Source of the DNA: ZC4RG25 sp023428365
GTDB lineage: Bacteria; Pseudomonadota; Alphaproteobacteria; Rhizobiales; Hyphomicrobiaceae
Assembly: GCA_050283925.1 (NCBI GenBank)
Contig: JBNOAI010000006.1
Span: 62,001 to 126,000 of the forward strand
Reading direction: 5' to 3'
Length of the DNA: 64,000 nucleotides
Part shown: one piece after another, positions 36,613 through 45,924 of the stretch
Position numbering within the stretch: the stretch's first letter is position 1
How the letters are laid out: each line of letters opens with the position of its first letter
Position numbers and translations under genes: made by a program
The notes under the pieces: model-generated
Databases searched by the model: none
What the model saw: the letters and a program-made list of their open reading frames with translations, nothing else
What the model was told of the DNA's origin: nothing

Positions 36613-37584
36613 ATGCGCTACGACGATCGTGATCGGGAAAGCAGTAATGTCGAGGACCGGCGCGGTGAAACGCGCGGCGGACGTTTTCCTTTCCCGGGAG
36701 GCGGACGCGGCGGATTTCCGATCCAGATCGGCGGTCGGCGGGGCGGTGGTTTCAGCATAACGACGCTTTTGATCATCGGTGCGATTATGCTGATGTTCGG
36801 CATCAATCCGCTCGATCTGTTGACGGGCGGTCGCGGCGGCATGCCGGACATTCAGATGCCACGCATCGATCCGGGCCAGATGCAGCCACGCGATGGTGTC
36901 GAGCTGCCGCAGCGTGGCGGCCAGCAGACCGCTGGCAACGAAGACGCCACCAAGCGATTCGTCGCGCGCGTCCTTGCGGACACGGAGAACGTGTGGTCCT
37001 CCGTGTTCCAGTCTGCTGGGCGTCGCTATCAGGAGCCGCGCTTGGTGTTGTTCTCGGGAGCTGTAGACACACAATGCGGCCAGGGCGTTGCGCAGGTCGG
37101 GCCGTTCTACTGTCCGCTCGATCAGAAGGTTTACATCGATCTGTCGTTCTTCAATCAGCTGGCGCAGCAGTTCAAGGCGCCGGGTGACTTCGCGCAGGCC
37201 TACGTGATTGCTCATGAGGTCGGGCACCACGTGCAGACACTATTGGGCATCGCGGAACAGGTTCAGCGCGCCAAGCAGCAGATGTCGGAGCGGCAGGCCA
37301 ATCAGCTTCAGGTGCGCATGGAACTGCAGGCGGATTGTCTGGCAGGCGTTTGGGCCAAACTCACCGACCGCCAGAACAATCGGCTGGAGCCTGGCGATAT
37401 CGAAGAGGGCCTGAACGCCGCGAGCCGGATCGGTGACGATACTCTGCAGCGCCAGATGACGGGCCGCGTCGTTCCCGATGCCTTTACCCATGGATCGTCA
37501 GAGCAGCGTGTCCGCTGGTTCCGGAAGGGCTTTGACTCCGGCAGCATGCAGTCCTGCGATACGTTCAACGCGACGTCGCTGTAG
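36613..37584 (+). CDS. YpfJ/KPN_02809-family neutral zinc metallopeptidase
   Basis: A 323-residue protein: a basic, Gly-rich N-terminus, one transmembrane helix (ITTLLIIGAIMLMFGINPL), then a neutral zinc peptidase domain with AQAYVIAHEVGHHVQTLLGI (HExxH) and the downstream RMELQADCLAGVWA glutamate as third ligand. RVRWFRKGFDSGSMQSCDTF is the conserved ending. Known relatives are poorly characterised membrane-anchored proteases. It lies downstream of the decarboxylase gene, with about 97 bp between them. Confidence 0.9.
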   Translation: MRYDDRDRESSNVEDRRGETRGGRFPFPGGGRGGFPIQIGGRRGGGFSITTLLIIGAIMLMFGINPLDLLTGGRGGMPDIQMPRIDPGQMQPRDGVELPQRGGQQTAGNEDATKRFVARVLADTENVWSSVFQSAGRRYQEPRLVLFSGAVDTQCGQGVAQVGPFYCPLDQKVYIDLSFFNQLAQQFKAPGDFAQAYVIAHEVGHHVQTLLGIAEQVQRAKQQMSERQANQLQVRMELQADCLAGVWAKLTDRQNNRLEPGDIEEGLNAASRIGDDTLQRQMTGRVVPDAFTHGSSEQRVRWFRKGFDSGSMQSCDTFNATSL

Positions 37585-37610
37585 GATCCTCTGATTGCCT
37601 GATATGCCGT

Positions 37611-37651
37611 CTCCGGAAAGTTGGCTGGCTCTAGCCGCTATCTTTCCGGAG
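37611..37651 (+). terminator. terminator-like hairpin after the zinc peptidase gene
   Basis: CTCCGGAAAG (37611-37620) is a perfect complement of CTTTCCGGAG (37642-37651), a 10-bp stem with a 21-nt loop, 26 bp after the stop of the YpfJ-type gene. The stem is strong, but there is no T-run, so it could also be a processing site. Confidence 0.5.
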
Positions 37652-37796
37652 CCAGAGTGCGACCGTCCGACAGGCACGGACGACGCAGCGTCTAATCCGC
37701 GGGCAGTCATCGGCAATAGTGGCGCCTAAAAAAACAGCACCCCAGCGTTTCCGCCAGGATGCTGTCTCGGCTTCCCCGTCCGATAAAACGATGAGC

Positions 37797-38810
37797 TTAC
37801 AGCGCGTTGCCGACGAACTGCTGCCCGACACTGCAGCCCACATTTCTGGCGTTGAGCAGGGCGCATATCCGGATGGCCTCATCCGGAGACGCCACCGGTC
37901 CGGCAAGAAGCTGGTACGACGGAGCTCCGCGCGTGCCGCCCGTCACATAGCGTGGCTGAAGGTTCATCAGCGCGCTCTGGTGACGGTCATGGAGAATGTT
38001 CCAGCGCAGGCGCAGAGCGTCGAGAGACGGTCCTGAGTCCAAGATGACGGCAACCGGGCTAGACGATGGCGTCACGGTCGCCGGTCCGAACGCGATCTGC
38101 TGCTGTTGCTGTTGCTGCGGGACGGGCGGCAGGCTTCCGGTTTCGAGCATCGACGAATAGCGGACTGCCTTAGGTGTCGATCCGGTTTCGCTTGGCGCCG
38201 TCTCGGGCGTCTTGGGTATGGCAACGGTCTTTACCGGCTTGCGCACTGGCTCGGCGGGAGTTTGCTGCGTCTCTTCCGCGGTGTTCGCATTCAAGACCAC
38301 CAGCTCAGGCTTGCTTCCCGCCTTGGTCGCTGGCGCGGGCGTTTCTTCACGCTGGGTGGCAACAAGCCTTGGTTGCGGCACGCTGTCTGGCGACGCGATC
38401 GGCTGAGTTGAAGCCTGTGGCGTCATCGGACGCGTGACGTCCTGTTCCGCCCGAGCGTTCGCGGTGGTCTTTACGTAGGCCAGCTCGCGCTTCAGATCGG
38501 CCACCGTACGGCGCAGCGAATCGACCTCAGTGGCAATCCGCAACGTGGCGCGCGCATTCTGCTCGGTGGCTTCGTCGCGTTGCGAGGGCTGCGCGGTCGT
38601 CATACTGCGGGCCCATTCCGGCTGCACCAGAAGGAGCGCCAGATAGCCCGTCGCAAATGCTGCCAGTGTACCCCAGGCTGCAACGTAAACGCCCGACAGG
38701 CTCTGCCGCTTGCGCGGTGCAGGCGCGGACGTCACGTCAGCAGGATGGTCGGTGAGGGGCGGCTGAACACTCATCATGAGGCCTCGATGTTTTCCGATGG
38801 GCTTCGCCAT
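37797..38810 (-). CDS. single-pass membrane protein with Pro/Gln-rich linker and SPOR-like C-terminus
   Basis: A 337-residue protein with one transmembrane helix (GVYVAAWGTLAAFATGYLAL), a coiled-coil-like segment (EVDSLRRTVADLKRELAYVK), a long proline-rich periplasmic linker including a run of seven glutamines (encoded around 38097-38117) and a C-terminal SPOR-like domain (GTRGAPSYQLLAGPVASPDE, ICALLNARNVGCSVGQQF). SPOR domains bind denuded septal peptidoglycan. AGGGGAG precedes the ATG at 38810; MM at residues 12-13 is a second option. It is divergent from glmU. Function: probable cell-envelope or division factor. Confidence 0.7.
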   Translation of the reverse strand: MAKPIGKHRGLMMSVQPPLTDHPADVTSAPAPRKRQSLSGVYVAAWGTLAAFATGYLALLLVQPEWARSMTTAQPSQRDEATEQNARATLRIATEVDSLRRTVADLKRELAYVKTTANARAEQDVTRPMTPQASTQPIASPDSVPQPRLVATQREETPAPATKAGSKPELVVLNANTAEETQQTPAEPVRKPVKTVAIPKTPETAPSETGSTPKAVRYSSMLETGSLPPVPQQQQQQQIAFGPATVTPSSSPVAVILDSGPSLDALRLRWNILHDRHQSALMNLQPRYVTGGTRGAPSYQLLAGPVASPDEAIRICALLNARNVGCSVGQQFVGNAL

Positions 38811-39072
38811 GCTCTCCCCTTAGGCACCGCAAAGCCGATTGATTCGGCTGAGACAAACGGTCATCCGAGTCCGGGGTGTGGGTCAACGAGGCAGGCGCCA
38901 TGGTAGACATCAGCCTGTGGAAAGGATGTTTTCACTCCACACGGTTCCTCAATGCCTGGGCCGTGTGTCGCTTGAAAACCCGTTCCGGTTGGGACACCGT
39001 GCGGCACGAATCGTGACCGGCAGGAACGGTGCGATGTCCCGCGAAGGTTTTGATACTTGTTGGCGGTGATCC

Positions 39073-40440
39073 ATGACGTCTCGACCATTGCTCACGATCG
39101 TGCTGGCCGCGGGCAAAGGCACGCGGATGAAGTCGCGGGTGCCGAAGGTCCTGCATAAGGTCGGCGGGTTGTCGCTGATTGGGCATGTGCTCTCAACCGT
39201 GCGTGCACTCGACTCCAGCCGGCTGGCGGTGGTGATCGGCCCGGATATGGACGCTGTCCGATCCGCCGCGCTGGCGGCAGCGCCGGGTGCAGATATTTTC
39301 GTGCAGGAGCAACAGCTTGGTACGGCGCATGCGGTGCTTGCCGCGCGTCAGGCGATCGCCGGGCATCAGGGTGACGTGCTGGTGCTGTTCTCCGATACAC
39401 CGCTGATGCAACCTGCAGCGCTGGCGGCCCTGCGGGATCGTCTTGATGACAAGACTGCTCTCTCCGTGCTGGGATTCGACGCTGCGGATCCGACCGGCTA
39501 TGGGCGGCTGCTGCGCGATGCGAATGGCGATCTGCTGGAGATCCGCGAGCACAAGGACGCGAGCGACGCGGAGCGGGCGATTAGCTTCTGCAACTCGGGC
39601 GTGATGGCGTTTCGCAGCGAGACCATGCTCGATCTGCTGGATCGGATCGGCACGGGCAACGCGCAGGGCGAGTACTATCTGACCGACGCCGTGGCCCTGG
39701 CGCGGGCTGCGGGTTATCGTGTTGCGACCGAGAGTTGCGATGAGGCCGAAGTGCTCGGCATCAACTCGCGCAATCAGCTCGCGGTGGCCGAGGCGATCTT
39801 CCAGCAGCGGAAACGGGCTCAGGCGATGGCTGACGGGGCGACGCTGATCGCACCGGAAACCGTCTGGTTCAGCCATGACACCGTGATTGGCCGGGACGTC
39901 GTCATCGAGCCGAACGTCTTTTTCGGACCTCAGGTCACGATCGAGGACGATGTTCACATCCACGCCAATTGCCATATCGAGGGCGCGCACCTGAGGCGAG
40001 GCGTCGAGGTCGGCCCGTTTGCTCGCCTTCGACCGGGGGCGGATCTCGGAGAGAAAGCCAAGATCGGCAACTTCGTCGAGGTGAAGAACACAGCCGTCGG
40101 ACCTGGAGCCAAGGCTAACCACCTTGCCTATCTGGGGGACGGCCGGGTCGGAGCTCATGCCAACATCGGCGCTGGCACGATTTTCTGCAATTATGATGGG
40201 TTTTTCAAACACATGACGGACGTCGGCGAGGGCGCCTTCGTCGGCTCGAACTCGTCCCTTGTTGCACCTGTGAGCATCGGCGCCGGGGCGTTTGTCGGCT
40301 CTGGAAGCGTGATCACCAAGGACGTTCCGGCTGACTCGCTGGCATTGGAACGGAGTGAACAGGACGTTCGCGAAGGCTGGGCCGCAAAGTTTCGCGCGAT
40401 GATGCAGCGTCGCAAGGCGGCATCCAAAGGTCGCACCTGA
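39073..40440 (+). CDS. glmU: bifunctional UDP-N-acetylglucosamine pyrophosphorylase / glucosamine-1-phosphate acetyltransferase
   Basis: A 455-residue bifunctional enzyme. The N-terminal uridyltransferase domain has LLTIVLAAGKGTRMKSRVPK (nucleotide loop) and QLGTAHAV. The C-terminal part is a left-handed beta-helix of hexapeptide repeats (residues about 250-430; VVIEPNVFFGPQVTIEDD) with catalytic His in NHLAYLGDGRVG and FCNYDGFFKH. It makes UDP-GlcNAc for peptidoglycan and lipopolysaccharide. It is followed by glmS 101 bp downstream, the usual order. Confidence 0.95.
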   Translation: MTSRPLLTIVLAAGKGTRMKSRVPKVLHKVGGLSLIGHVLSTVRALDSSRLAVVIGPDMDAVRSAALAAAPGADIFVQEQQLGTAHAVLAARQAIAGHQGDVLVLFSDTPLMQPAALAALRDRLDDKTALSVLGFDAADPTGYGRLLRDANGDLLEIREHKDASDAERAISFCNSGVMAFRSETMLDLLDRIGTGNAQGEYYLTDAVALARAAGYRVATESCDEAEVLGINSRNQLAVAEAIFQQRKRAQAMADGATLIAPETVWFSHDTVIGRDVVIEPNVFFGPQVTIEDDVHIHANCHIEGAHLRRGVEVGPFARLRPGADLGEKAKIGNFVEVKNTAVGPGAKANHLAYLGDGRVGAHANIGAGTIFCNYDGFFKHMTDVGEGAFVGSNSSLVAPVSIGAGAFVGSGSVITKDVPADSLALERSEQDVREGWAAKFRAMMQRRKAASKGRT

Positions 40441-40541
40441 TCTTTAAGCTAGAAAAACCGAGAAACAGGGATTGAGTTGCGGATGACGCTTGCTCGCTGT
40501 AGCTGAGTCGCAACACTCAATAGCAGGAGACGATTCTCGGG

Positions 40542-42362
40542 ATGTGCGGGATCGTAGGTATTCTTGGTTCCAAGCCGGTCGCGGAAGACCTCGTCGACGC
40601 GCTGCGCCGGCTCGAATATCGCGGCTACGACTCGGCGGGCATTGCGACCGTCGAGAATGGGCATCTCGACCGCCGGCGGGCGGAGGGCAAGCTCAAGAAT
40701 CTCGAACTGAGGCTGTCGAACCAACCGTTGCAGGGCCACGTCGGGATCGGCCACACGCGTTGGGCCACGCACGGCCGCCCGATCGAGCGCAACGCCCATC
40801 CGCACATGAACGACCGGGTGGCGGTGGTCCACAACGGGATTATCGAGAACTTCCAGGAGCTGCGCGCCGAATTGATGGCCAAGGGGTACGAGTTCGTCAC
40901 CGAGACGGACACCGAGACCGTGCTCCATCTCGTCACCGACAATCTCAAGCACGGCATGAGTCCAGTCGATGCGGCGCAGACCGCATTGCGGCGTCTGACC
41001 GGGGCGTTCGCGCTGGGCATCATCTTCGCCGGCGAGGACAACCTGATGATCGGCGCCCGCAACGGGCCGCCGCTCGCTGTCGGGCATGGCTCCGGCGAGA
41101 TGTATCTCGGCTCCGATGCCATCGCTCTGGCCCCGTTCACCGATGCGATCACCTACCTGGAAGACGGGGATTGGGTGGTGCTGACGCGTGAAGGCGCGAC
41201 CGTCCACGACGCCGATGGGAAGATCGTCGATCGCCCGATTATCAAGTCGCAAGCCAGTTCACTGCTCGTCGACAAAGGCAATTTCCGCCACTTCATGGCT
41301 AAGGAAATCCACGAGCAGCCGGAAGTGATCAGCCACACGCTCGCCAACTACATCGATATGGCGGCGGGCAAAGTGCTGTTCCCGGATCTCGGTGTGGATC
41401 TTGCCAGGGTCTCCCGTGTGACGCTGACCGCGTGCGGCACGGCTTACTATGCGGGTGTGGTTGGCAAGTACTGGATGGAACGCTACGCGCGCATCCCGGT
41501 CGAAGTCGATGTCGCCTCCGAGTTTCGCTATCGCGAGGCCCCGCTTCCGGAAGGCGGACTGGCGCTGCTGGTCTCGCAATCGGGTGAGACGGCCGATACG
41601 CTGGCATCGCTGCGTTATTGCAAGGCGAACGGACAGCGGATCGCGGCCATCGTCAACGTCCGTACCTCGACCATCGCGCGCGAATCGCACGCCATCCTGC
41701 CGACGCTGGCCGGTCCGGAAATCGGTGTCGCCTCGACCAAGGCATTTACCTGTCAGCTCTCGGTGTTGGCGTGCCTGGCCATCGCTATCGGACGCGCGCG
41801 CGGCGTGATCAGTGTCGAGCAGGAGCGAGAACTGGTTCGTGCTCTGACCGAGGTTCCGCGTCATATCACCAGCGTTCTGCGCAACGATGCCCAGTATGAA
41901 CACCTCGCCGTGTCGATGCACAAGGCCAAGGATGTGCTCTATCTCGGCCGCGGCCAGAGTTTCCCTGTCGCGCTCGAAGGCGCTCTCAAGCTGAAGGAAA
42001 TTTCCTACATCCACGCCGAGGGTTACGCGGCGGGAGAGCTCAAGCACGGTCCGATCGCACTGATCGACGAAAACGTGCCGGTGGTCGTCGTGGCGCCGGA
42101 AGACGACCTGTTCGAGAAAACCGTGTCGAACATGCAGGAAGTGGCCGCTCGGGGTGGGCAGATCATCCTTGTCTCGGATGCTCCGCCTGACAAGGCCGGC
42201 TGCAAGCTGCTGGCGCATCTGCAGATGCCGCATACCCACGCGTTTGTGACGCCGCTGATCTACGCCGTGCCGATGCAGCTCATGGCCTATCACACAGCGG
42301 TTGTGATGGGGACGGACGTTGACCAACCGCGCAATCTGGCGAAGTCGGTAACTGTGGAGTAG
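40542..42362 (+). CDS. glmS: glutamine-fructose-6-phosphate aminotransferase (isomerizing)
   Basis: A 606-residue enzyme beginning MCGIVGILG, where Cys2 is the glutaminase nucleophile after Met removal. GHTRWATHGRP and NGIIENFQELR are glutaminase landmarks. Two SIS domains carry the isomerase site (LLVSQSGETADTLASLRYCK, YLGRGQSFPVALEGALKLKE, with Lys near the C-terminus NLAKSVTVE). It forms glucosamine-6-phosphate, the first step towards UDP-GlcNAc. CAGGAGACG precedes the ATG. No glmS ribozyme-type leader is visible. Confidence 0.96.
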   Translation: MCGIVGILGSKPVAEDLVDALRRLEYRGYDSAGIATVENGHLDRRRAEGKLKNLELRLSNQPLQGHVGIGHTRWATHGRPIERNAHPHMNDRVAVVHNGIIENFQELRAELMAKGYEFVTETDTETVLHLVTDNLKHGMSPVDAAQTALRRLTGAFALGIIFAGEDNLMIGARNGPPLAVGHGSGEMYLGSDAIALAPFTDAITYLEDGDWVVLTREGATVHDADGKIVDRPIIKSQASSLLVDKGNFRHFMAKEIHEQPEVISHTLANYIDMAAGKVLFPDLGVDLARVSRVTLTACGTAYYAGVVGKYWMERYARIPVEVDVASEFRYREAPLPEGGLALLVSQSGETADTLASLRYCKANGQRIAAIVNVRTSTIARESHAILPTLAGPEIGVASTKAFTCQLSVLACLAIAIGRARGVISVEQERELVRALTEVPRHITSVLRNDAQYEHLAVSMHKAKDVLYLGRGQSFPVALEGALKLKEISYIHAEGYAAGELKHGPIALIDENVPVVVVAPEDDLFEKTVSNMQEVAARGGQIILVSDAPPDKAGCKLLAHLQMPHTHAFVTPLIYAVPMQLMAYHTAVVMGTDVDQPRNLAKSVTVE

Positions 42363-42470
42363 TCCGCCAACAGGCTAATTTTTGGAGTCGTCGAATTGCC
42401 TCAAATCCGTGCTTCGCATAGGCTTTCGCGCCAACGGGGGTGATAGGGGCACCGGGAGGGGAATTCCGCG

Positions 42471-43589
42471 ATGAAGCAGGCGAACACATCCAAGGTCAGC
42501 GCAAGAGAACGGCGGCTTGGCTGGATTTGTGGTGCCTCGGTCATTGTGGGCCTTGTACTGATGTCTCCCGTGTCCGCCCAGCAGGCCACAACTCCCGCAT
42601 CGAAAAGCAAAAGCGCGTCGAGCGGCAGTGAAAATTCCGCTTCGGCGGAGTCCAGTATTTCCAACGCCGTCGCAGTGCTCGAATCAGGGAAGGCTGAGGC
42701 CGCATCCCAGCAGCTGTCGACAATCATCTCGGGCGGCAAGATCACCACGACTCAGATGGCGCGGTCGCTGTACTACCGTGGCACGGCGTATCGCAAGATG
42801 AACAGGCCAGCCCAGGCGATTGCCGATTTCACAAGTGCGCTTTGGATCAAAAACGGTCTGGAAACGGCTCAACATAACGATGCCCTGGCGCAACGTGCCG
42901 GTGCCTATCGCGACGCCGGCCTGACTGATCAGGCTGAGGCTGACGAAAAGCGTGTGGCTGCCAGCGCCAAGAGTGGCAGTTCATCCCCCACTCGTGTTGC
43001 CTCCACAGCAACCACCCCCGCACCTTCGTCCGACACGAGCTCCGGCTCCGGTATCGGGAATTTCTTCGGGTCTCTGTTTGGCGGCGGCAGCTCCAGCTCA
43101 ACGCAACCCGCTGCTCCAGCCGCTGAACCGGCGCCGCCATCGGTGGGCGCATGGAGCACCAGCGCATCGGAAGGATCTCAGTCCGCACGCCAGTCCAGCG
43201 GTGCCAGCAGGACGGCGAGCAATGCAGCATCGTCGGCGGCAGCGGTTTCGTCATGGACCACGGGATCAACAGTCACGGCCAGTTCGGCCGGAGCCAGCCC
43301 ACAGAAAGCATCGGTTCGCACCGCGGCGGTTTCAGCTTCAGGAGGCAGCTACGTTCAAGTCGCAGCCGTACGAAGCCGCGAGCAGGCACGATCCGTGGCT
43401 TCTCGGGTCGAGCGTTTGGACGCAAGTGGGCTGAAGGGGCGCACCGCCACGGTGGATGAGGCCGTGATGGGTAACATGGGCACACTTTACAGTGTCCGCG
43501 TCGGCCCATTCGCGAATGCGGCTGAGGTTAATCGCGCCTGTCCAGAGCTGCGCAAAGCCGGCCTGGACTGCATGATTGTCGATCGCTAG
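42471..43589 (+). CDS. secreted TPR-like protein with SPOR domain
   Basis: A 372-residue protein. A Sec signal region (WICGASVIVGLVLMSPVSAQQ) is followed by TPR-like helices (LESGKAEAASQQLSTIISGG, SLYYRGTAYRKMNRPAQAIA), a long Ser/Ala/Pro-rich linker and a C-terminal SPOR domain (GGSYVQVAAVRSREQARSVA, LYSVRVGPFANAAEVNRACP). SPOR binds naked glycan strands at the septum, so a cell-division or envelope role is likely. GGGAGGGG lies about 10 bp before the ATG. It is next to glmUS, although a shared transcript is unproven. Confidence 0.8.
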   Translation: MKQANTSKVSARERRLGWICGASVIVGLVLMSPVSAQQATTPASKSKSASSGSENSASAESSISNAVAVLESGKAEAASQQLSTIISGGKITTTQMARSLYYRGTAYRKMNRPAQAIADFTSALWIKNGLETAQHNDALAQRAGAYRDAGLTDQAEADEKRVAASAKSGSSSPTRVASTATTPAPSSDTSSGSGIGNFFGSLFGGGSSSSTQPAAPAAEPAPPSVGAWSTSASEGSQSARQSSGASRTASNAASSAAAVSSWTTGSTVTASSAGASPQKASVRTAAVSASGGSYVQVAAVRSREQARSVASRVERLDASGLKGRTATVDEAVMGNMGTLYSVRVGPFANAAEVNRACPELRKAGLDCMIVDR

Positions 43590-43667
43590 CGGCCAGTGCG
43601 CAGGGGAGCGCTCGGCGTGCGTGCGACCATGCTAACCTTTATCCCTATTGCGCTACAGCCCCGGAGC

Positions 43668-43695
43668 GGCCCATCCTGCAAGATGAGGATGGGCC
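43668..43695 (+). terminator. terminator-like hairpin between SPOR and DUF502 genes
   Basis: GGCCCATCCT (43668-43677) and AGGATGGGCC (43686-43695) form a perfect 10-bp stem with an 8-nt loop, about 80 bp after the SPOR gene stop and 56 bp before the DUF502 start. It could end the upstream transcript or sit in the leader of the downstream one. Confidence 0.55.
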
Positions 43696-43750
43696 TATAA
43701 GGGCTTTGCCACGGTCATTTGCCGTCAGCCGGGGACTGAAGTCGCGTAGC

Positions 43751-44515
43751 ATGCAGAGCAAGATGCCGGACGAACCGCCACACGCAGATGGAGGCTCGTC
43801 ACAGCGAGCGGATCGCGCCGGAGGCGGGCTGTCGGAATTTCACTTCGGAGCCCGGCTGCGCAATTATTTCCTTACCGGCCTCGTCATCGTCGGCCCGGTC
43901 ACCATCACGCTCTATATTGCCTGGTGGTTCATCAACGTCGTCGACGCCTGGGTAAAGCCGTTCGTCCCGCGCGCCTACAACCCGGAAACCTACCTGCCAT
44001 TTCCGATGCCCGGCATCGGTCTCATGTTCGGGATCATCGGCCTGACCTTGATCGGGGCGCTGGCTGCCAACCTGCTCGGCCGGACGATCATCAGCTCCGG
44101 TGAGATGTTCCTTGAGCGCATGCCGATCGTGCGCAATCTCTATCAGGCCCTGAAGCAGATCTTTGTCTCCGTTGTCACCGCGGCTGGTCCAGGCACGCCC
44201 AGCCACAAGGTCGGCTTGATCGAGTTTCCGTCGAAGGGGATCTGGTCGCTGGTTTATGTGACCGGTGAGGCAACCGGTGAGATCAAGGCCGTGCGGCCCG
44301 GCGAATGCGATGATCTCATGTCGGTGTTCATGCCGACCGGTATCATGCCGCCCACTGGCTTTGTCTGCATGGTGCCGCGCAAGGACATCATCTTCCTCAG
44401 CATGAGCGTCGAGGATGCCGCCAAGATGGTCATCTCAGCGGGAATGGTCATGCCGGAGTACCAGAAGCAGCTGAAGTCGCTCGCGGACGCCGCACGGGCC
44501 GAGACACCTCCGTGA
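43751..44515 (+). CDS. DUF502 integral membrane protein
   Basis: From the ATG at 43751 the protein has 255 residues; the frame begins with a TTG at 43706 and another ATG is at 43763, so the N-terminus is uncertain. Two or three membrane helices (YFLTGLVIVGPVTITLYIAW, GIGLMFGIIGLTLIGALAAN) precede conserved DUF502 motifs: LGRTIISSGEMFLERMPIVR, LIEFPSKGIWSLVYVTGEAT, VFMPTGIMPPTGFVCMVPRK. DUF502 proteins are widespread in bacteria and plants without a defined function. Here it follows the glmUS-SPOR block. Confidence 0.85.
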   Translation: MQSKMPDEPPHADGGSSQRADRAGGGLSEFHFGARLRNYFLTGLVIVGPVTITLYIAWWFINVVDAWVKPFVPRAYNPETYLPFPMPGIGLMFGIIGLTLIGALAANLLGRTIISSGEMFLERMPIVRNLYQALKQIFVSVVTAAGPGTPSHKVGLIEFPSKGIWSLVYVTGEATGEIKAVRPGECDDLMSVFMPTGIMPPTGFVCMVPRKDIIFLSMSVEDAAKMVISAGMVMPEYQKQLKSLADAARAETPP

Positions 44516-44686
44516 TCCAGGCTGCGGCAGCATGTGCTTCAGCGCGTATGGCGATGAGCAGGGCGCTGTGATAGGCCGTTTTTCGCTTTCACGATCGGGC
44601 AATTAAGCGATATGTGCGGCCTGAACGTGTTGGGCTATTGTCCCGCGCTAGAAATCAATCACTGGAACCATTGAGGAAAACGACCG

Positions 44687-45439
44687 ATGAGCAACCGCCT
44701 CCAAGGCAAGACCGCCTTCTGCACCGCCTCCGGAGCCGGTATCGGCCGGGCGACCGCAATCGCATTCGCCCGCGAGGGTGCTCGGGTCATTGCAACCGAC
44801 ATCGACGAAAGCAAGCTGGCCGGCCTCGACAAGGAAGGCGTCGCCGAATGCATCGTCCTGAACGTCCGTGATACCGCAGCCGTCCAGGCTGCCGCGAAGC
44901 GCTATTCGCCGGTCGACATTCTGTTTAACGCTGCCGGCTTCGTGCATCACGGCACCGTGCTTGAGAGCACCGACGCTGAGTGGGACATGGCGTTTGATCT
45001 CAACGTTCGCTCGATGGATCGCACGATCAAGGCGTTCCTGCCCGGAATGCTCGAGAAGGGGGCCGGTTCGATCGTCAATATCGCGTCCGGCGCGGGGTCG
45101 ATCCGCGGTGTGGCAAACCGCTACGTCTACGGTGCCACCAAGGCGGCTGTCGTCGGCCTGACGAAGTCGGTCGCCGTCGACTACATCCGTCGCGGCGTCC
45201 GCTGCAACGCCATCTGCCCCGGCACCATCCAGTCGCCGTCACTGGATGATCGTATCGCCGAACTCGGCAAGTCGGTTGGCGGCGCCGAGAAGGCCCGTAG
45301 TATGTTTATCGAGCGCCAGCCGATGGGACGTCTCGGTACGGCGGAAGAGATCGCGGCGCTGGCCGTTTATCTCGCGTCCGACGAGAGCAAGTTCACCACG
45401 GGCACGACCATGCTGGTCGATGGCGGGTTCGCACTCTGA
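44687..45439 (+). CDS. SDR family dehydrogenase, start of tetronate-type operon
   Basis: A 250-residue classical SDR: TASGAGIGRATAIAFAREGA (NAD motif), LFNAAGFVHHGTVLES, the catalytic Tyr/Lys in RYVYGATKAAVVGLTKSVAV, and PMGRLGTAEEIAALAVYLAS. ARVIATDIDESKLAGLDKEG carries an Asp after strand 2, favouring NAD over NADP. It resembles BDH2/3-hydroxybutyrate or L-fuco-/keto-sugar acid dehydrogenases. Its stop overlaps the GNAT start, making the first of four closely spaced genes (44687-47696), which suggests a role in sugar-acid catabolism. Confidence 0.85.
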   Translation: MSNRLQGKTAFCTASGAGIGRATAIAFAREGARVIATDIDESKLAGLDKEGVAECIVLNVRDTAAVQAAAKRYSPVDILFNAAGFVHHGTVLESTDAEWDMAFDLNVRSMDRTIKAFLPGMLEKGAGSIVNIASGAGSIRGVANRYVYGATKAAVVGLTKSVAVDYIRRGVRCNAICPGTIQSPSLDDRIAELGKSVGGAEKARSMFIERQPMGRLGTAEEIAALAVYLASDESKFTTGTTMLVDGGFAL

Positions 45440-45912
45440 TGACTAGCATCGCAACGTCGGAAGCGTTGGTGCTTCGCCGGGCCGATCCCGGTGATCATGA
45501 TGCGCTTCTGGCGTTGCAGCATCGCGCTTATGCGAGGAACCGGGACATTCTCGGCGTCGAGCCGCTGCCGCTGAAAGTCGATTATCGTGCGGTGCTGGCC
45601 GAGAAGGAAGTCTGGGTGGCGGATGGCAACGATGGTCTTGCCGCTGCCCTGGTCCTTGAAGCGCGCAGCGATGATCTGCTGATCGAAAGCATTGCCGTTG
45701 ATCTGGAATCTCAGAAGCACGGCCAGGGTCGTGCGCTTCTGGCAGCCGCCGAGGCGCGTGCGCAGGAGCTTGGCTTCCAAACCGTCCGGCTCTACACCGG
45801 ATCGCCTCTGACCCATTTGATCGATTGGTATGGGCGGCACGGATTTCGGATCGAACGCATCGAGGCTCTCAGCGATCGCTCGATCACTCACATGGTCAAG
45901 AACATAAGTTAA
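45439..45912 (+). CDS. GNAT family N-acetyltransferase
   Basis: A 157-residue GNAT protein with the acetyl-CoA loop in SQKHGQGRALLAAAEARAQE (Q/RxxGxG/A as HGQGRA) and LGFQTVRLYTGSPLTHLIDW, the usual last strands. It starts within 4 bp of the SDR stop (TGATG), so it is translated with it. GNATs acetylate small amines, antibiotics or protein N-termini; the acceptor here is unknown. Its presence between catabolic genes is unusual and may reflect regulation by acetylation. Confidence 0.83.
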   Translation: MTSIATSEALVLRRADPGDHDALLALQHRAYARNRDILGVEPLPLKVDYRAVLAEKEVWVADGNDGLAAALVLEARSDDLLIESIAVDLESQKHGQGRALLAAAEARAQELGFQTVRLYTGSPLTHLIDWYGRHGFRIERIEALSDRSITHMVKNIS

Positions 45913-45924
45913 GGGAAACGCCGG